In this document: piece after piece, positions 28,845 to 37,621 of the stretch
How positions within the stretch are numbered: the first letter of the stretch is position 1
Layout: each line of letters begins with the position of its first letter
Virus record (IMG/VR): IMGVR_UViG_3300005828_000017
Span: 1 to 37,621 of that record
Strand: one strand, 5' to 3'
From: a virus
Length of the DNA: 37,621 bases
The notes under the pieces: model-generated
Seen by the model: the letters and a program-made list of their open reading frames with translations, nothing else
Told to the model about the DNA's origin: nothing
Databases searched by the model: none
Translations under genes and position numbers: made by a program

Positions 28845-29660
28845 TTAAGCCTTGTCTAAACCTTTCTCGAATGGGTTGACATCGGTCGGCGTGTATGGGT
28901 ATCCGCCATAATTGATGATGTTTCCGTAGCTTGTGCAGTCAGCGGTGTCGCGCTTGCATCCTTCGATCACCCTAACGATCGAGCCGACCTCGATCTCTGG
29001 AATCGGGTAGCGAACCGTGAAATCGCCGCCACTATAAGCCACAACCATGCCTTGAGCAAAGTCGCCAGAGAGCTGAATCTGACCAGTGTCGAACCTAACG
29101 GTCGGCGCGCTTATGCCCGAAACGGTGAACGTCAGGCCATCGACAGAAATTGCGGTGACCGTCCCGAGCTGGTCATACAGGTTTTCGTTGAGCGTGCAAC
29201 GAGCGTCGAACAGCGTGTGCTGACATAGCAAACCGAAACCGCGCCGCGGCCCGGTCTTCGAAATGATGTCGCTCAGCGGCCGACAGAGCATCTTCAGAAT
29301 CCCGCCCGAGTAATTCGAGCCGGTCACAAAGCCGGCCCAGAATGCACGGTCACCAGTAGGCTGACGCTGGGTGATGGCCACCTGACTCAACCCGGCCGGC
29401 GGCCTGGGTATAAACGCGGCGACCAGCGGGGCAGCATTCTCGTCGCCTATGGCGACCTCGATCGTCAGCTCACTGGCCGGCTTTTCGGCAGAATATGTCG
29501 GCTGATTGCGACCAATAGCTGCCGGCAAGTACGTTCTCGGCGTCAGAGCCTGCTCGGTTGATGCGTCTGTTAAAGAGACTAGGGTGCTGCCGAGCGTGAA
29601 AGCATAAAGCTCGATCGGCCGGCTGCCCTGTATTGATATTTCATCAGAGTTGAAACTCAT
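28845..29660 (-). CDS. Tail-tip protein of the BR0599/DUF2163 type, 271 aa
   Basis: The pattern CQHTLFDARCTLNEN and the C-terminal GCKRDTADC...YGGYPYTP match the BR0599-like tail proteins that sit before the J-type hub in siphoviruses and gene-transfer agents. The conserved Cys residues (four in these motifs) likely bind metal or pair. It would join the distal tail to the central hub. The stop overlaps the fibre gene region by spacing only (1-bp gap). Confidence 0.85.
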   Translation of the reverse strand: MSFNSDEISIQGSRPIELYAFTLGSTLVSLTDASTEQALTPRTYLPAAIGRNQPTYSAEKPASELTIEVAIGDENAAPLVAAFIPRPPAGLSQVAITQRQPTGDRAFWAGFVTGSNYSGGILKMLCRPLSDIISKTGPRRGFGLLCQHTLFDARCTLNENLYDQLGTVTAISVDGLTFTVSGISAPTVRFDTGQIQLSGDFAQGMVVAYSGGDFTVRYPIPEIEVGSIVRVIEGCKRDTADCTSYGNIINYGGYPYTPTDVNPFEKGLDKA

Positions 29661-31387
29661 GATTCGACCACTTCTTTCAAAGGTATGTTCACAATCGCGT
29701 CGTCGAGCCTGAAGTGCTCGATCGACAGTTTGTCAAGATCCTGACGCACCAGCAACATGAAACTGATTCTTGCGACGTTTGCGGCCGTCACGAGCTGGGT
29801 CGTGTTGCCGCTCAAGAACAGCCGCTCACCGGTGACGGTTAGCTCGCTGCCGGTAATGCGTCGATAAATTACCGATCCGTCGACATATTCGATCCTGATG
29901 TCTCTTCGGCCGCCTGGGTTGGCCTCGATGAAGCGCTCGTACCCGACGGTCTTGACCTCGATCTCGTTGTTCGTCCCGACCTGATCAACATCGACCGATA
30001 GATCTTTCTTGCTGGTAGGTAGCCAGAATGCTTTTTGACGGCCTCGGCGCGCGTGCAGCCATCCGCGGAGCCGCTGAAGCTCTGCCCGGTCTTCGACGTA
30101 GATCGTGAAGCCCTGAACCTCTGTATATGCCTGGGTTCTCAGCGTTCTGTGAACGAAGTTCGGGTTCGCCTTTCCGACCCGGCCTCTGATGATGTTCTTG
30201 CCGATCGTGCGCTGATACTGCTCAGACCTCAGCGTGAGACCGTCTTCCCAGACGGGCGCGCCGAGGTATGTGGCAAAGCCTGTTTCGCTCGCCAGATCAA
30301 AGCGCTCAAGAATGTCGAACGTGATGACGAAGCGCCTGACCCCGTCAGCGACCCAGACGTCCTGTTGAACGCCGTCTCTGAAGACCGCCGTGTTCATCGG
30401 CATGACCATAGTGCCGGCCGGCCATGCTCCGAGCAGCGGCCCCTGAAGATTGATCGTCGTTCCGGCGACGGTGTCAATACTTACCGCCTCGAACTGATCC
30501 TTGTCGACGAATATGACGGCAAGCCCGCCCGCCCTGAACTCTGTGCTTGCCGTTGTCCCGACGACGATCGACGTGTCGCTCACGCTCGCCGAGTTCGTCA
30601 GGGTCGTCTGGTCTTCCCATACTGGCAGGCCGATCTGTCGCTCGAACCAGTCCCACAAGAGCAGCTCAAGCTGAACACTTTCTTGATCATCGAGCACGAA
30701 TTGCCGGGTCAGTGATCTGGTCGGAATATCGCGAGACGAAACACGCTGCTCGATGCCGCGCTCTTTTTCGTTGATGTCGGTGTACCACTCAAGAACTTCG
30801 TTCATGACAGCCTGCGGCTCGAAGCCGAAAAGAACCAGACGGCTGCCCGTCACGAAGTTAGTTAGACTGACGCCGTCCGCGAATTGAAAGTCGATCAGCA
30901 TGTTCAGGGTCGGCGCGCCGTCTTCGCTGACTTCCCAGACGTAGACTTCTGACTGATGAGCGCCGAGCGTGAACGGCGTCGATGTAGTGCCGCTTATCCA
31001 CTGGAATCCATCGGCCCCAGTCAGCACTATATTGTTGACTATCCTCGCGTGATCGACGTTCTCGCCCGCGTTGTATATCTCGACAGTCCGTTGTTGTGGC
31101 GAGACAATGTTGCCGAGCGCGTAGCCGTCTTTCGGGATGATGTGAACCCGGTTTTTCCAGAATAGGTCGTACCAGCCCTCGATGAGAATACCCTTGTTCG
31201 ACCCGAAGTTCTGAACGTGCCGCGCGTAGGTCGCCGGGGCATTTATTCGTTCGCTTTTTGCGCCGTAACCTACGCGACTCGGCTCTGAGTGAATACCGAT
31301 GATCGGCGCGATGAATACGGGCGCAATCGTTCCCGGCCTTATAAAGTTGAAGCCTCCGACGATTGCAATGCCAGGATTGTCAGCCAT
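29657..31387 (-). CDS. Distal tail protein, 576 aa
   Basis: A large beta-rich protein with repeated strand-turn units. A segment QAEFR-like around DRAELQRLRGWLHARRGRQKAFWLP resembles the distal-tail/minor tail protein family in which a FWLP-type motif ends the first half. It is coupled to both neighbours (ATGA, TAATG) in the tail cluster. Function is inferred from order: tape measure, two tail proteins, this gene, BR0599, J. Confidence 0.7.
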   Translation of the reverse strand: MADNPGIAIVGGFNFIRPGTIAPVFIAPIIGIHSEPSRVGYGAKSERINAPATYARHVQNFGSNKGILIEGWYDLFWKNRVHIIPKDGYALGNIVSPQQRTVEIYNAGENVDHARIVNNIVLTGADGFQWISGTTSTPFTLGAHQSEVYVWEVSEDGAPTLNMLIDFQFADGVSLTNFVTGSRLVLFGFEPQAVMNEVLEWYTDINEKERGIEQRVSSRDIPTRSLTRQFVLDDQESVQLELLLWDWFERQIGLPVWEDQTTLTNSASVSDTSIVVGTTASTEFRAGGLAVIFVDKDQFEAVSIDTVAGTTINLQGPLLGAWPAGTMVMPMNTAVFRDGVQQDVWVADGVRRFVITFDILERFDLASETGFATYLGAPVWEDGLTLRSEQYQRTIGKNIIRGRVGKANPNFVHRTLRTQAYTEVQGFTIYVEDRAELQRLRGWLHARRGRQKAFWLPTSKKDLSVDVDQVGTNNEIEVKTVGYERFIEANPGGRRDIRIEYVDGSVIYRRITGSELTVTGERLFLSGNTTQLVTAANVARISFMLLVRQDLDKLSIEHFRLDDAIVNIPLKEVVES

Positions 31388-32805
31388 TAGGTGACAACGA
31401 GGTCAGGGTTTCTGATCAGGTAGCCCCACTTCTCGGAAGATCCGGCGCCCGAGCCGTTCTTTGTATACATTGGCACGACCATGAATTTGTCGCCGACAGA
31501 GTCTTGAAAAACCGAGTAGGCGTCAAGGTTTGTTATGTCGGCCAGAAAAACGTCAGGAATAATACACATAGGCGCATGCTGGGCTGCCGTTGACAGATAG
31601 TTCTGCGTGTTGAACGTCCCGAAGATTGTGATCGGGTACGCCTCAGACTGCCCAGAAAAAGCTGACGGCGAGTAGGATATCAAAAATCCGCCGGCGCCGA
31701 GAAAGTGCGGGTACGGGGCCGCGTTGTAGTGCGTCGGCGCGTCAAAGCTGGCGCCGCCATAAGCGCCGAACAACATAAACCCTCGACCGTTTGCGTCAGA
31801 CGGCGCCCCGCCGCTGTGGAAATTTTCAGCATACACCGCGCCGGGGTTGGCGCCGTAATTGAAGTTTTCGTCATAGGTTTCGATCAGATCCCCTTGAAGC
31901 CAGGGCGCCTGATTCGTCTGACCGCTCACGTTTTGCCCGGCATCGAATATATCGCCGCACATATAATTGCCGCCAGTGTATTCGACAAGCTTGACAACCT
32001 CGCCGAAGCTGAACTTTCTATATATTCCGGTGTCTGTCTCGATGACCACTATGAACTGAAGCGGGTTCTCTGGCGTTGCAGACCCTGCGTCAACGGAAGT
32101 GATCAGCCGCGCGCGAATGTACGGCGGGGTCGTATACATTCCGGTGACGCCACAATTCCAGATCGTGTCGTCAGATCTTGGCGTCGCGCAAAATCCGCTT
32201 ATTACCTGAAGGTCTTGGAGTGTCAGCTCTTCGCTGACCGTAACAACGTCGCCGGTGTCGAAGGTGTCTATATCTTTTCTTCCGCCGTTGGCGATCTCTC
32301 TGATCTCAATAGAGTCGTTCGTGAATGTCGTCGTTGAAATTTGTGATATTTCGTACAAACCATTGTTTGCAGGGGTTGCGGCGTCAGCCACTCTTATGAG
32401 CTGGCCGGCCGAGTAGCCCGCGGCGGTCCAGTTTGTGAACGCCCCGCCAGTCGATCTAATTTCCTGAGATCCGCCGGCGTTGACGAAGTCAACCGTCACA
32501 CTGGCCGGGGCAACGGTTTGCAGAATAGAGAGTGCAGACACCGGCGCGATGTTGAATTGAAACGACGAGGTCACTGATGCGCCCTCGGCGTTCCCGCCTT
32601 TGCTCAGGTAGAGAGTCAGCAAAGAGTCTTGATGAAATGTTTCTGCCTGCGGCCGCTCAAGAATAACGCGCAAGTCATTGGCCCCGACGCTGCCCTCGCG
32701 ACGCTCTTCTGTGAATCTGTAATTCGTGACCAGCTCGGTCGCGAGCCAGTCCATCAAATCGCTCTCGTTGTCTAAGCTCGCTACCGGTATATCTATGACT
32801 GCCAT
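31387..32805 (-). CDS. Tail-associated beta-repeat protein, 472 aa
   Basis: An N-terminal alpha/beta segment is followed by a beta-repeat (GAFTNWTAAGYSAGQLIRV, then NNGLYEISQIST) that also occurs in the next upstream gene. The C-terminal 250 residues are Gly/Tyr/Asn-rich, like adhesin or fibre domains. Probably a structural tail component; not matched to a named family. Confidence 0.68.
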   Translation of the reverse strand: MAVIDIPVASLDNESDLMDWLATELVTNYRFTEERREGSVGANDLRVILERPQAETFHQDSLLTLYLSKGGNAEGASVTSSFQFNIAPVSALSILQTVAPASVTVDFVNAGGSQEIRSTGGAFTNWTAAGYSAGQLIRVADAATPANNGLYEISQISTTTFTNDSIEIREIANGGRKDIDTFDTGDVVTVSEELTLQDLQVISGFCATPRSDDTIWNCGVTGMYTTPPYIRARLITSVDAGSATPENPLQFIVVIETDTGIYRKFSFGEVVKLVEYTGGNYMCGDIFDAGQNVSGQTNQAPWLQGDLIETYDENFNYGANPGAVYAENFHSGGAPSDANGRGFMLFGAYGGASFDAPTHYNAAPYPHFLGAGGFLISYSPSAFSGQSEAYPITIFGTFNTQNYLSTAAQHAPMCIIPDVFLADITNLDAYSVFQDSVGDKFMVVPMYTKNGSGAGSSEKWGYLIRNPDLVVT

Positions 32806-32815
32806 TTTTTTTACC

Positions 32816-35050
32816 CTAATCTAACAAGAGCGCCGCAAAATCTTGCTGCCCTGCTTTTTCGTGATTCTGCCCGACGATGTAAACCTTTCCGCCCTGAAGT
32901 ATTCTATTTTTCGTCACCTGATCGGTGCCGGGTATGAAAAACACGTTCTTGAAGTCGGCCACGATATTAAAGTCAGGGTTGATCATGCAGGCCGTTATCG
33001 GAATTAGCGGGTATTCTCTGTTCGGGTTCGGGGTCACCGTGGTCGGCGTTGCCCTGAGAGCGTTCGCGAATGTGTACATCTTCGCCGGGTTCGTCAGCGC
33101 CGTGCCGACCACCGGCTGAAGGTTCGACGCCCCGCCATTTATAGGAACGGTTATGTTTACACTCAAAGGCGAATACGGAACCGTGTGCATCTCGACATAA
33201 GCGTTCGTCGGCGCAAAAACCTGCGTGCCGTTTGCCGTATGAACCCATGCGACCGAAAAGTATTGCCCGTCGACCCATCTGTGCCAACAAGACGAGTCGC
33301 TCTTTGGATCTGCCGGGTCTGTTGTCCCTGTCTTGTCAACACCAAACGGGAAGAAATTGTAGAAGTCGCCAGTTCCGGCCGCGCCGCCGCCTGACTGCCA
33401 GCCCATGCCGCCATTGAACATCGGCCGAGGGTGCTGGTTCTGACTGCCGTGAACTCTTCCGAACCCCTGATAAAACCACTCAGTAACTGAAGATCCGACC
33501 ACCGCCAAGCCGGCCGCGAACTCGCCGTCGCCTGTCATGTATGTCTCTTGCGGGTCGATCGAGAGGTACATATATGTCGGCCGACTTGCGTTGCCGAGTG
33601 AGTTGAACGCGCCGTCAGACACCGCGTCATATACCCTCATCTCGACATTTTGAAGCGCGCTTGACGGGAATTGAGCTTGCCATCCGCAATAGACGGTCTG
33701 AGGGTTGTTGATCGGATCTGCGCCCGGTCCTATGCCGATCCATTCGCTCGTGTAGTTGCCGTCAGCGTTCGGAACTGGCGGCAATAAGCCGACCTGATCA
33801 ACCCCGCTACCGAGGTATCTGTGCTCTGTCCACTTCTGAATGATGCTGTTTCGAGGGGTGACCGTGATCGAGGCCGGCAAGGTTTCAGCAACCAAGCCCT
33901 CACCGCCGTCGACAGTCAAGACCGTTGCGGTCGGCGCGCCCTTGATGAGAAAAAGCCCGTTGTTCGATACCGTGTCTTGAATCTCAATCAGCCCGCCATC
34001 GACGAACCCGTCGTCAATCCAAGACCCGCCGTCGTCGCGCGTAATGGTGTCATCTGTGCTGATGGCGAGAACCGGGTCAGATGATACGGTGAACCGCGGC
34101 ACGAGCGTCACCTCGACAGCCGCTTCGCTGCCGGTGAAATCGCCGATGTTCAGTGTAATCGTTCTCGCAGTGACCGCGGTGATCACATAGCGGCCGTCTT
34201 CGCCGGCAGAGTCGATAATCTCAACAACCCCGCCCACCTCAAAGCCATCGCGCAAAAAGCTCCCGTTGTAGTCGTCGCGCGTGATCGTGTCAGCGGCCCC
34301 GCCGTTCTCGTTGAGGTCGACAGTTCTGACCACGCTCAGGCTGTCGTGCAAAGAGAAGGCGCCGCGCTCTAGCGTGAATTCAGCATAATCGTTGACAGCC
34401 CATGACCCGCCGTCGTCCATGCTCAGCCAGATCGTGCCGTCTTTGGCCATGAACTCAATCTCGCTCATCATCCAGCCGATATGATTATTCCCGCCCGACT
34501 GGTCTTCTCGAACATCAAAAACAGACCCGCCGGTCGCCGGCCTGACGGTGATGGTTTGACCGGTTTCGGTTGCCAGACTGTCTAACCCGTTGACCGTGAT
34601 GGTGTCGTTCGTCGTGCTGGTCGTGGTGATCGAAGCCACGCGGAAAACGTTATTATTTCCCGCCGTTGTCGCGCCAGACACTCTGATCAGATCGCCAACA
34701 ACGACCCCTGCCGTTGACCAGTTTGTCGAGTCGGTCGAGATGATCGTGCCGCCGCTGTTAAAATCTGCGGCGACTCCGGCTATTGCTGTCTGATAAGATC
34801 CGCCGACGCCCTTGCCGACAACAACGGTCGCCCTGTAAGTCGTCCTCGGGCAACCGACCTCTGGCGCGATGAACAGCAAGTCGCCGGCCGGTCTGGCGCC
34901 CGCGGCGGCCGCAAGCTCATAAGCGACCCCGAGGTTCGCTATGTCGTCGTGATCGTTGCCTCTTACGACGCGCGGGGCATCGAGCATCATCGCCCTGAGA
35001 GACCTGATGAACCCGTTGTGCCCCTTCGTGAATAGGGTTTCGTGTGCCAT
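32816..35050 (-). CDS. Tail protein with tandem beta-repeats, 744 aa
   Basis: Contains three or more copies of a unit of about 55 residues of form DTITRDD-gsw-DGF-GG-IEI-NNGLFLI, near residues 90-160, 245-300 and 330-390, and related to one in the neighbouring gene. The repeats flank variable regions. The remainder is Gly/Asn-rich. It lies between the tape measure and tip genes and likely forms part of the tail tip or side fibres. Not matched to a named family. Confidence 0.72.
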   Translation of the reverse strand: MAHETLFTKGHNGFIRSLRAMMLDAPRVVRGNDHDDIANLGVAYELAAAAGARPAGDLLFIAPEVGCPRTTYRATVVVGKGVGGSYQTAIAGVAADFNSGGTIISTDSTNWSTAGVVVGDLIRVSGATTAGNNNVFRVASITTTSTTNDTITVNGLDSLATETGQTITVRPATGGSVFDVREDQSGGNNHIGWMMSEIEFMAKDGTIWLSMDDGGSWAVNDYAEFTLERGAFSLHDSLSVVRTVDLNENGGAADTITRDDYNGSFLRDGFEVGGVVEIIDSAGEDGRYVITAVTARTITLNIGDFTGSEAAVEVTLVPRFTVSSDPVLAISTDDTITRDDGGSWIDDGFVDGGLIEIQDTVSNNGLFLIKGAPTATVLTVDGGEGLVAETLPASITVTPRNSIIQKWTEHRYLGSGVDQVGLLPPVPNADGNYTSEWIGIGPGADPINNPQTVYCGWQAQFPSSALQNVEMRVYDAVSDGAFNSLGNASRPTYMYLSIDPQETYMTGDGEFAAGLAVVGSSVTEWFYQGFGRVHGSQNQHPRPMFNGGMGWQSGGGAAGTGDFYNFFPFGVDKTGTTDPADPKSDSSCWHRWVDGQYFSVAWVHTANGTQVFAPTNAYVEMHTVPYSPLSVNITVPINGGASNLQPVVGTALTNPAKMYTFANALRATPTTVTPNPNREYPLIPITACMINPDFNIVADFKNVFFIPGTDQVTKNRILQGGKVYIVGQNHEKAGQQDFAALLLD

Positions 35051-37290
35051 TACTGTGCCACTCCAAGAGCCGCGCGGAATATCGCCGGGTCGGCCTGTAT
35101 TGCTGTGATAATTTGCTGGCGACCTGCCGCCGTTCCCATTGCCGCGACGATCGCCTGCGGGTCTTGCTCAACGATGACGATCGGCGGCGCCGCCTGCTGC
35201 CCGCCGAGCTGACTATTCGGTGTCACCTGACCATTCTGTGACGGGGTGAACAGTTCCGGCCCGCGCTCGCCGACAAGCCTGCTCTGGCCCGCCGGTATCT
35301 CGCCGCCCATCGCGTTGCCTGATGGGGCGAAGCTCTTAGCCGCCGCCGTGAAAAAGCCGCCAAAACCGCCGCCTGTCGCCCCTGCTGCGGCATTGAAGAA
35401 AGCCTCAAGAGCTTTTGCCGCCAGCAGCTCGGAAAGCATGCGCCTGATCGTGTCGATAAAGCCGCGGAGCAACCCGTCGAGACCGTCTTGAAACGGGTCG
35501 AACAGAAAGTTCGCGAACTGATCCTGCATGTTGCGAGCCGCCTGCTCGGCAAATTTGCTCATTTGATCGGTCGTCTCGTTGGCCTTCTCTTTCGCCTCGT
35601 CGAGCTGCTCGATCAGTCTGGCGATCGCGTTGTCGCCGCCCTCGACGCCCTCAAAGAACCCGGCGTTCGACAGCTCTTGCGCCTCGGCAAGCTCGGCCGT
35701 CAAAACCTCGACCTCGGTCAGCGTTCCGCTGACGATGTTTTTCGCCCGCTCAAGCGCCTCTGCCGTACCATCTGCCTCGGCCGTGGCCTCTCTCAACTGA
35801 CCTTTGAGCTGCTCGATCACCCTCAGATCTTGCTGGCTGGCGTCACCGCCAAGCAGCCCAAGCGCGCCGAGACGCTGGGCCTCGACCAGCTCGTCTTGAA
35901 TCAGCTCGATCTCGCTCTTCGCCCCCTGCAGCAGTTTTTCGGCCGCCTTGATGTCGTCTTCGCTGATCGGCGAGGCGGCCGCGCCGCCAGCGCCTTTAGA
36001 CTCGTCAGCCTTCGGCGGGTTGGCTGCCAGCTCACGCAGAGCCGCGACCTGTTTGTTCGTCGCATCAAGCTGAGCCAGAACCGCCTGGGTGACGACGTCT
36101 TCTTTGCCGGCCAGAGTGTCGAGCAAACTTGACCGCTCTCTTCCGAGTCGATCAAGCTCTTCGGTCGACTCGACGACGTCGTCTGTCGCATCCTCGACGC
36201 TGCTGAGCGCGTCAACGATGACCAGATACGGAGAGGCTGCCAGTCTGGCAGCCTGCTGTATACCCTCTGGCAGCTCGTTGATCGCCGCGTTTGCGTCACG
36301 ACTGGCAGCCGCCGCGCTCTCAAGAACGTCGTTAAAGAATCCGCCCTCTGCGCGAGCCTCGGCAATGCTTCCGCCGATCGAGGCGAAGGTGCCCTCGACG
36401 GCGTTGATCGCGATCTCGATCTGCGTGAAGAATTGGTCGAGCGTGCCGAAAAGCTGAATCGTGAACGCGCGAGCATTGCCGACCAGCTCGACGATATCCG
36501 GCCTCAAATTCGAGATGCTGTCGCCAATTCCCGCAAAAGCGGTGCCCAGTATCTCGCCGAGTTCGAGGTCACCGATTACTCTGGTGATTGAGTTCGCGGC
36601 CAGCAAGAACCCCTGCTCAATGGTTGGCGCGATCTGCTCGAATTCTGCGTTCAACTGCTCGGCGTTTTTCAACACCGCGCCGAACACTCGCTCGCTGGTC
36701 AGCGCCCCCTCGGCGCCCAGTTTTTTCAACTGGCCCACGCCGACCCCGAACTCGTCGGCAATTACCCTTGCAAGTCTGGCGTCGTTTTCCAGAATTGCAG
36801 TCAGTTCCTGCGACTGCAGAACGCCAGAGCCGAGAGCTTGACCGAACTGCAGCGAGGCGCTCGCCGCCTCTTGAGCGGTTGCGCCGGAGATCTGCAGAGA
36901 CTGGGCGAACGCCTCGGAAACCTTCAGAACTTCCGCTTGACTGGCGCCGAGGTCTTGACTAGCTCGCGAGATACGCGCGACCAGATCGGCCTGCGCCTCA
37001 TACGATGATCGAGTTCGCTGAGCTTGCGCGAATACCAGCTCATTGAGGTTGTTCAGATCGGCTGTGCTGTTGGTGATCAGCCTCAGCCTGTTCTGAATCT
37101 GGGTGAAGCTGTCAGCCGCCTGAGCGACTTTTCTGATTGCTGCCGCGCCGAATGCGGCGGCGATGATGCCTTGAAGCTGGCCGACGCCTCGACCAGCAGC
37201 GGCCGCGCTTGTGCCGATCCCACCGATGGCCCGGCCCGCCTCGCGCGCGCCGTTCGCCCTTACTCTGATTTCGATGTTTTCGGTTGCCAT
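35050..37290 (-). CDS. Tape measure protein, 746 aa
   Basis: The N-terminus shows the phage tape-measure pattern (TENIEIRVRANGAREAGRAI; SFTQIQNRLRLITNSTADLNN) and a long helical, Ala/Gln/Glu-rich middle (for example LKKLGAEGALTSERVFG). The Gly/Ala-rich end (AAAGATGGGFGGFFTAAAKS) may be a membrane-active segment. Tape measures set tail length at about 0.15 nm per residue, so a tail near 110 nm is expected. It lies between a chaperone-like gene and the tail-tip genes, as usual. Confidence 0.9.
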   Translation of the reverse strand: MATENIEIRVRANGAREAGRAIGGIGTSAAAAGRGVGQLQGIIAAAFGAAAIRKVAQAADSFTQIQNRLRLITNSTADLNNLNELVFAQAQRTRSSYEAQADLVARISRASQDLGASQAEVLKVSEAFAQSLQISGATAQEAASASLQFGQALGSGVLQSQELTAILENDARLARVIADEFGVGVGQLKKLGAEGALTSERVFGAVLKNAEQLNAEFEQIAPTIEQGFLLAANSITRVIGDLELGEILGTAFAGIGDSISNLRPDIVELVGNARAFTIQLFGTLDQFFTQIEIAINAVEGTFASIGGSIAEARAEGGFFNDVLESAAAASRDANAAINELPEGIQQAARLAASPYLVIVDALSSVEDATDDVVESTEELDRLGRERSSLLDTLAGKEDVVTQAVLAQLDATNKQVAALRELAANPPKADESKGAGGAAASPISEDDIKAAEKLLQGAKSEIELIQDELVEAQRLGALGLLGGDASQQDLRVIEQLKGQLREATAEADGTAEALERAKNIVSGTLTEVEVLTAELAEAQELSNAGFFEGVEGGDNAIARLIEQLDEAKEKANETTDQMSKFAEQAARNMQDQFANFLFDPFQDGLDGLLRGFIDTIRRMLSELLAAKALEAFFNAAAGATGGGFGGFFTAAAKSFAPSGNAMGGEIPAGQSRLVGERGPELFTPSQNGQVTPNSQLGGQQAAPPIVIVEQDPQAIVAAMGTAAGRQQIITAIQADPAIFRAALGVAQ

Positions 37291-37293
37291 GCT

Positions 37294-37621
37294 CTACCGC
37301 TTTTTGCTTGCCTTCTCTTGACGCGCGGCTTCCGCCTTGCGCCTTTCCTCGAACACCTTTTCGAGCGCATCATTGCATTCGAAGATGCTCTCTCTCAATC
37401 TCTCGAATAAGCCGGGCGACAAATCGTATCGCCTCGCGTATCCATCTATCGCGGTCCAAGGTATTGACCTGAACTGCGTCTTGTCATGCTGCAGATCGAG
37501 AAAGGCGCGAAGAAAGAAAACGTCTTCGGCGCCTAGCTCTGGCTCACGCGCTGATTCGGGAACCGGCCGGCCCATCTTCTCGAACTGCTTGCGCGTCTTT
37601 TCCCAGCGTTCCGAGTCAAGC
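37294..37621 (-). CDS. Probable tail assembly chaperone (partial, cut by right edge)
   Basis: The open frame continues in phase to the right edge (LDSERWEKTRKQFEK before the first internal ATG at 37575), so the gene is incomplete. The visible product is charged and helical, ending in a KAEAARQEKASKKR tail. Tail assembly chaperones usually lie directly before the tape measure gene, often made by a ribosomal frameshift; whether a frameshift exists here lies outside the window. The role is inferred from position. Confidence 0.6.
   Translation of the reverse strand, partial: LDSERWEKTRKQFEKMGRPVPESAREPELGAEDVFFLRAFLDLQHDKTQFRSIPWTAIDGYARRYDLSPGLFERLRESIFECNDALEKVFEERRKAEAARQEKASKKR

Overview
This window looks like most of a tailed double-stranded DNA phage genome, siphovirus type. 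The evidence is a tape-measure protein, a chain of tail-tip genes ending in a J-like central fibre, and almost continuous genes coupled by ATGA, TTGA or TAATG overlaps. The base composition is GC-rich throughout. The gene content (RusA, primase-helicase, Sak4-like ATPase with a DUF669 SSB, Cas4-like nuclease, SF2 helicase, J-like fibre) recalls the Chi/Nazgul type of siphovirus, but that placement is inference from memory. No integrase, CI-type repressor, tRNA or CRISPR array was seen, so a virulent lifestyle is more likely. A perfect CRP-type site and sigma70-type promoters suggest a gammaproteobacterial host with CRP or Vfr.

The layout is three transcriptional blocks. Block 1 (about 1-7838) is on the minus strand. 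It starts with a 64-aa helix-turn-helix protein and a primase-polymerase/RepA-type helicase fusion. An iteron-rich, gene-free stretch of about 330 bp follows and is a candidate replication origin. Beyond it come small membrane or exported proteins, two fibronectin-III-like proteins, small unknown genes, a RusA Holliday-junction resolvase, and a metallophosphoesterase-like protein cut by the left edge.

Block 2 (8046-19102) is on the plus strand and divergent from block 1. It opens with a 55-aa protein that has no Lys or Arg. A recombination module follows (Sak4-like ATPase, structured 216-nt gap, DUF669 SSB, terminator). Then come a protein carrying only the C-terminal domain of IS110-family transposases, a Cas4-like nuclease, ThyX, an SF2 helicase starting at TTG, a C39-like cysteine peptidase, a putative DNA-binding protein, and an MmcB-like nuclease-fold protein.

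Block 3 (37621-19254) is on the minus strand. Its upstream part is the late tail cluster: chaperone-like gene, tape measure, four tail or tail-tip proteins, and a 2072-aa J-like fibre with about five lectin-like modules. It ends at a strong intrinsic terminator (22585-22609). Directly after that lies a second early cluster of small unknown genes. It is driven by two near-identical promoters, each with the same palindrome between -35 and -10. One of them also has a perfect CRP site centred about 62 bp upstream of its predicted start.

The best leads are the iteron origin, the twin operator-promoters with the CRP site, the IS110-like protein that appears to have lost its catalytic parts, the acidic first gene of block 2, the C39-like peptidase, and the structured gap inside the recombination module.
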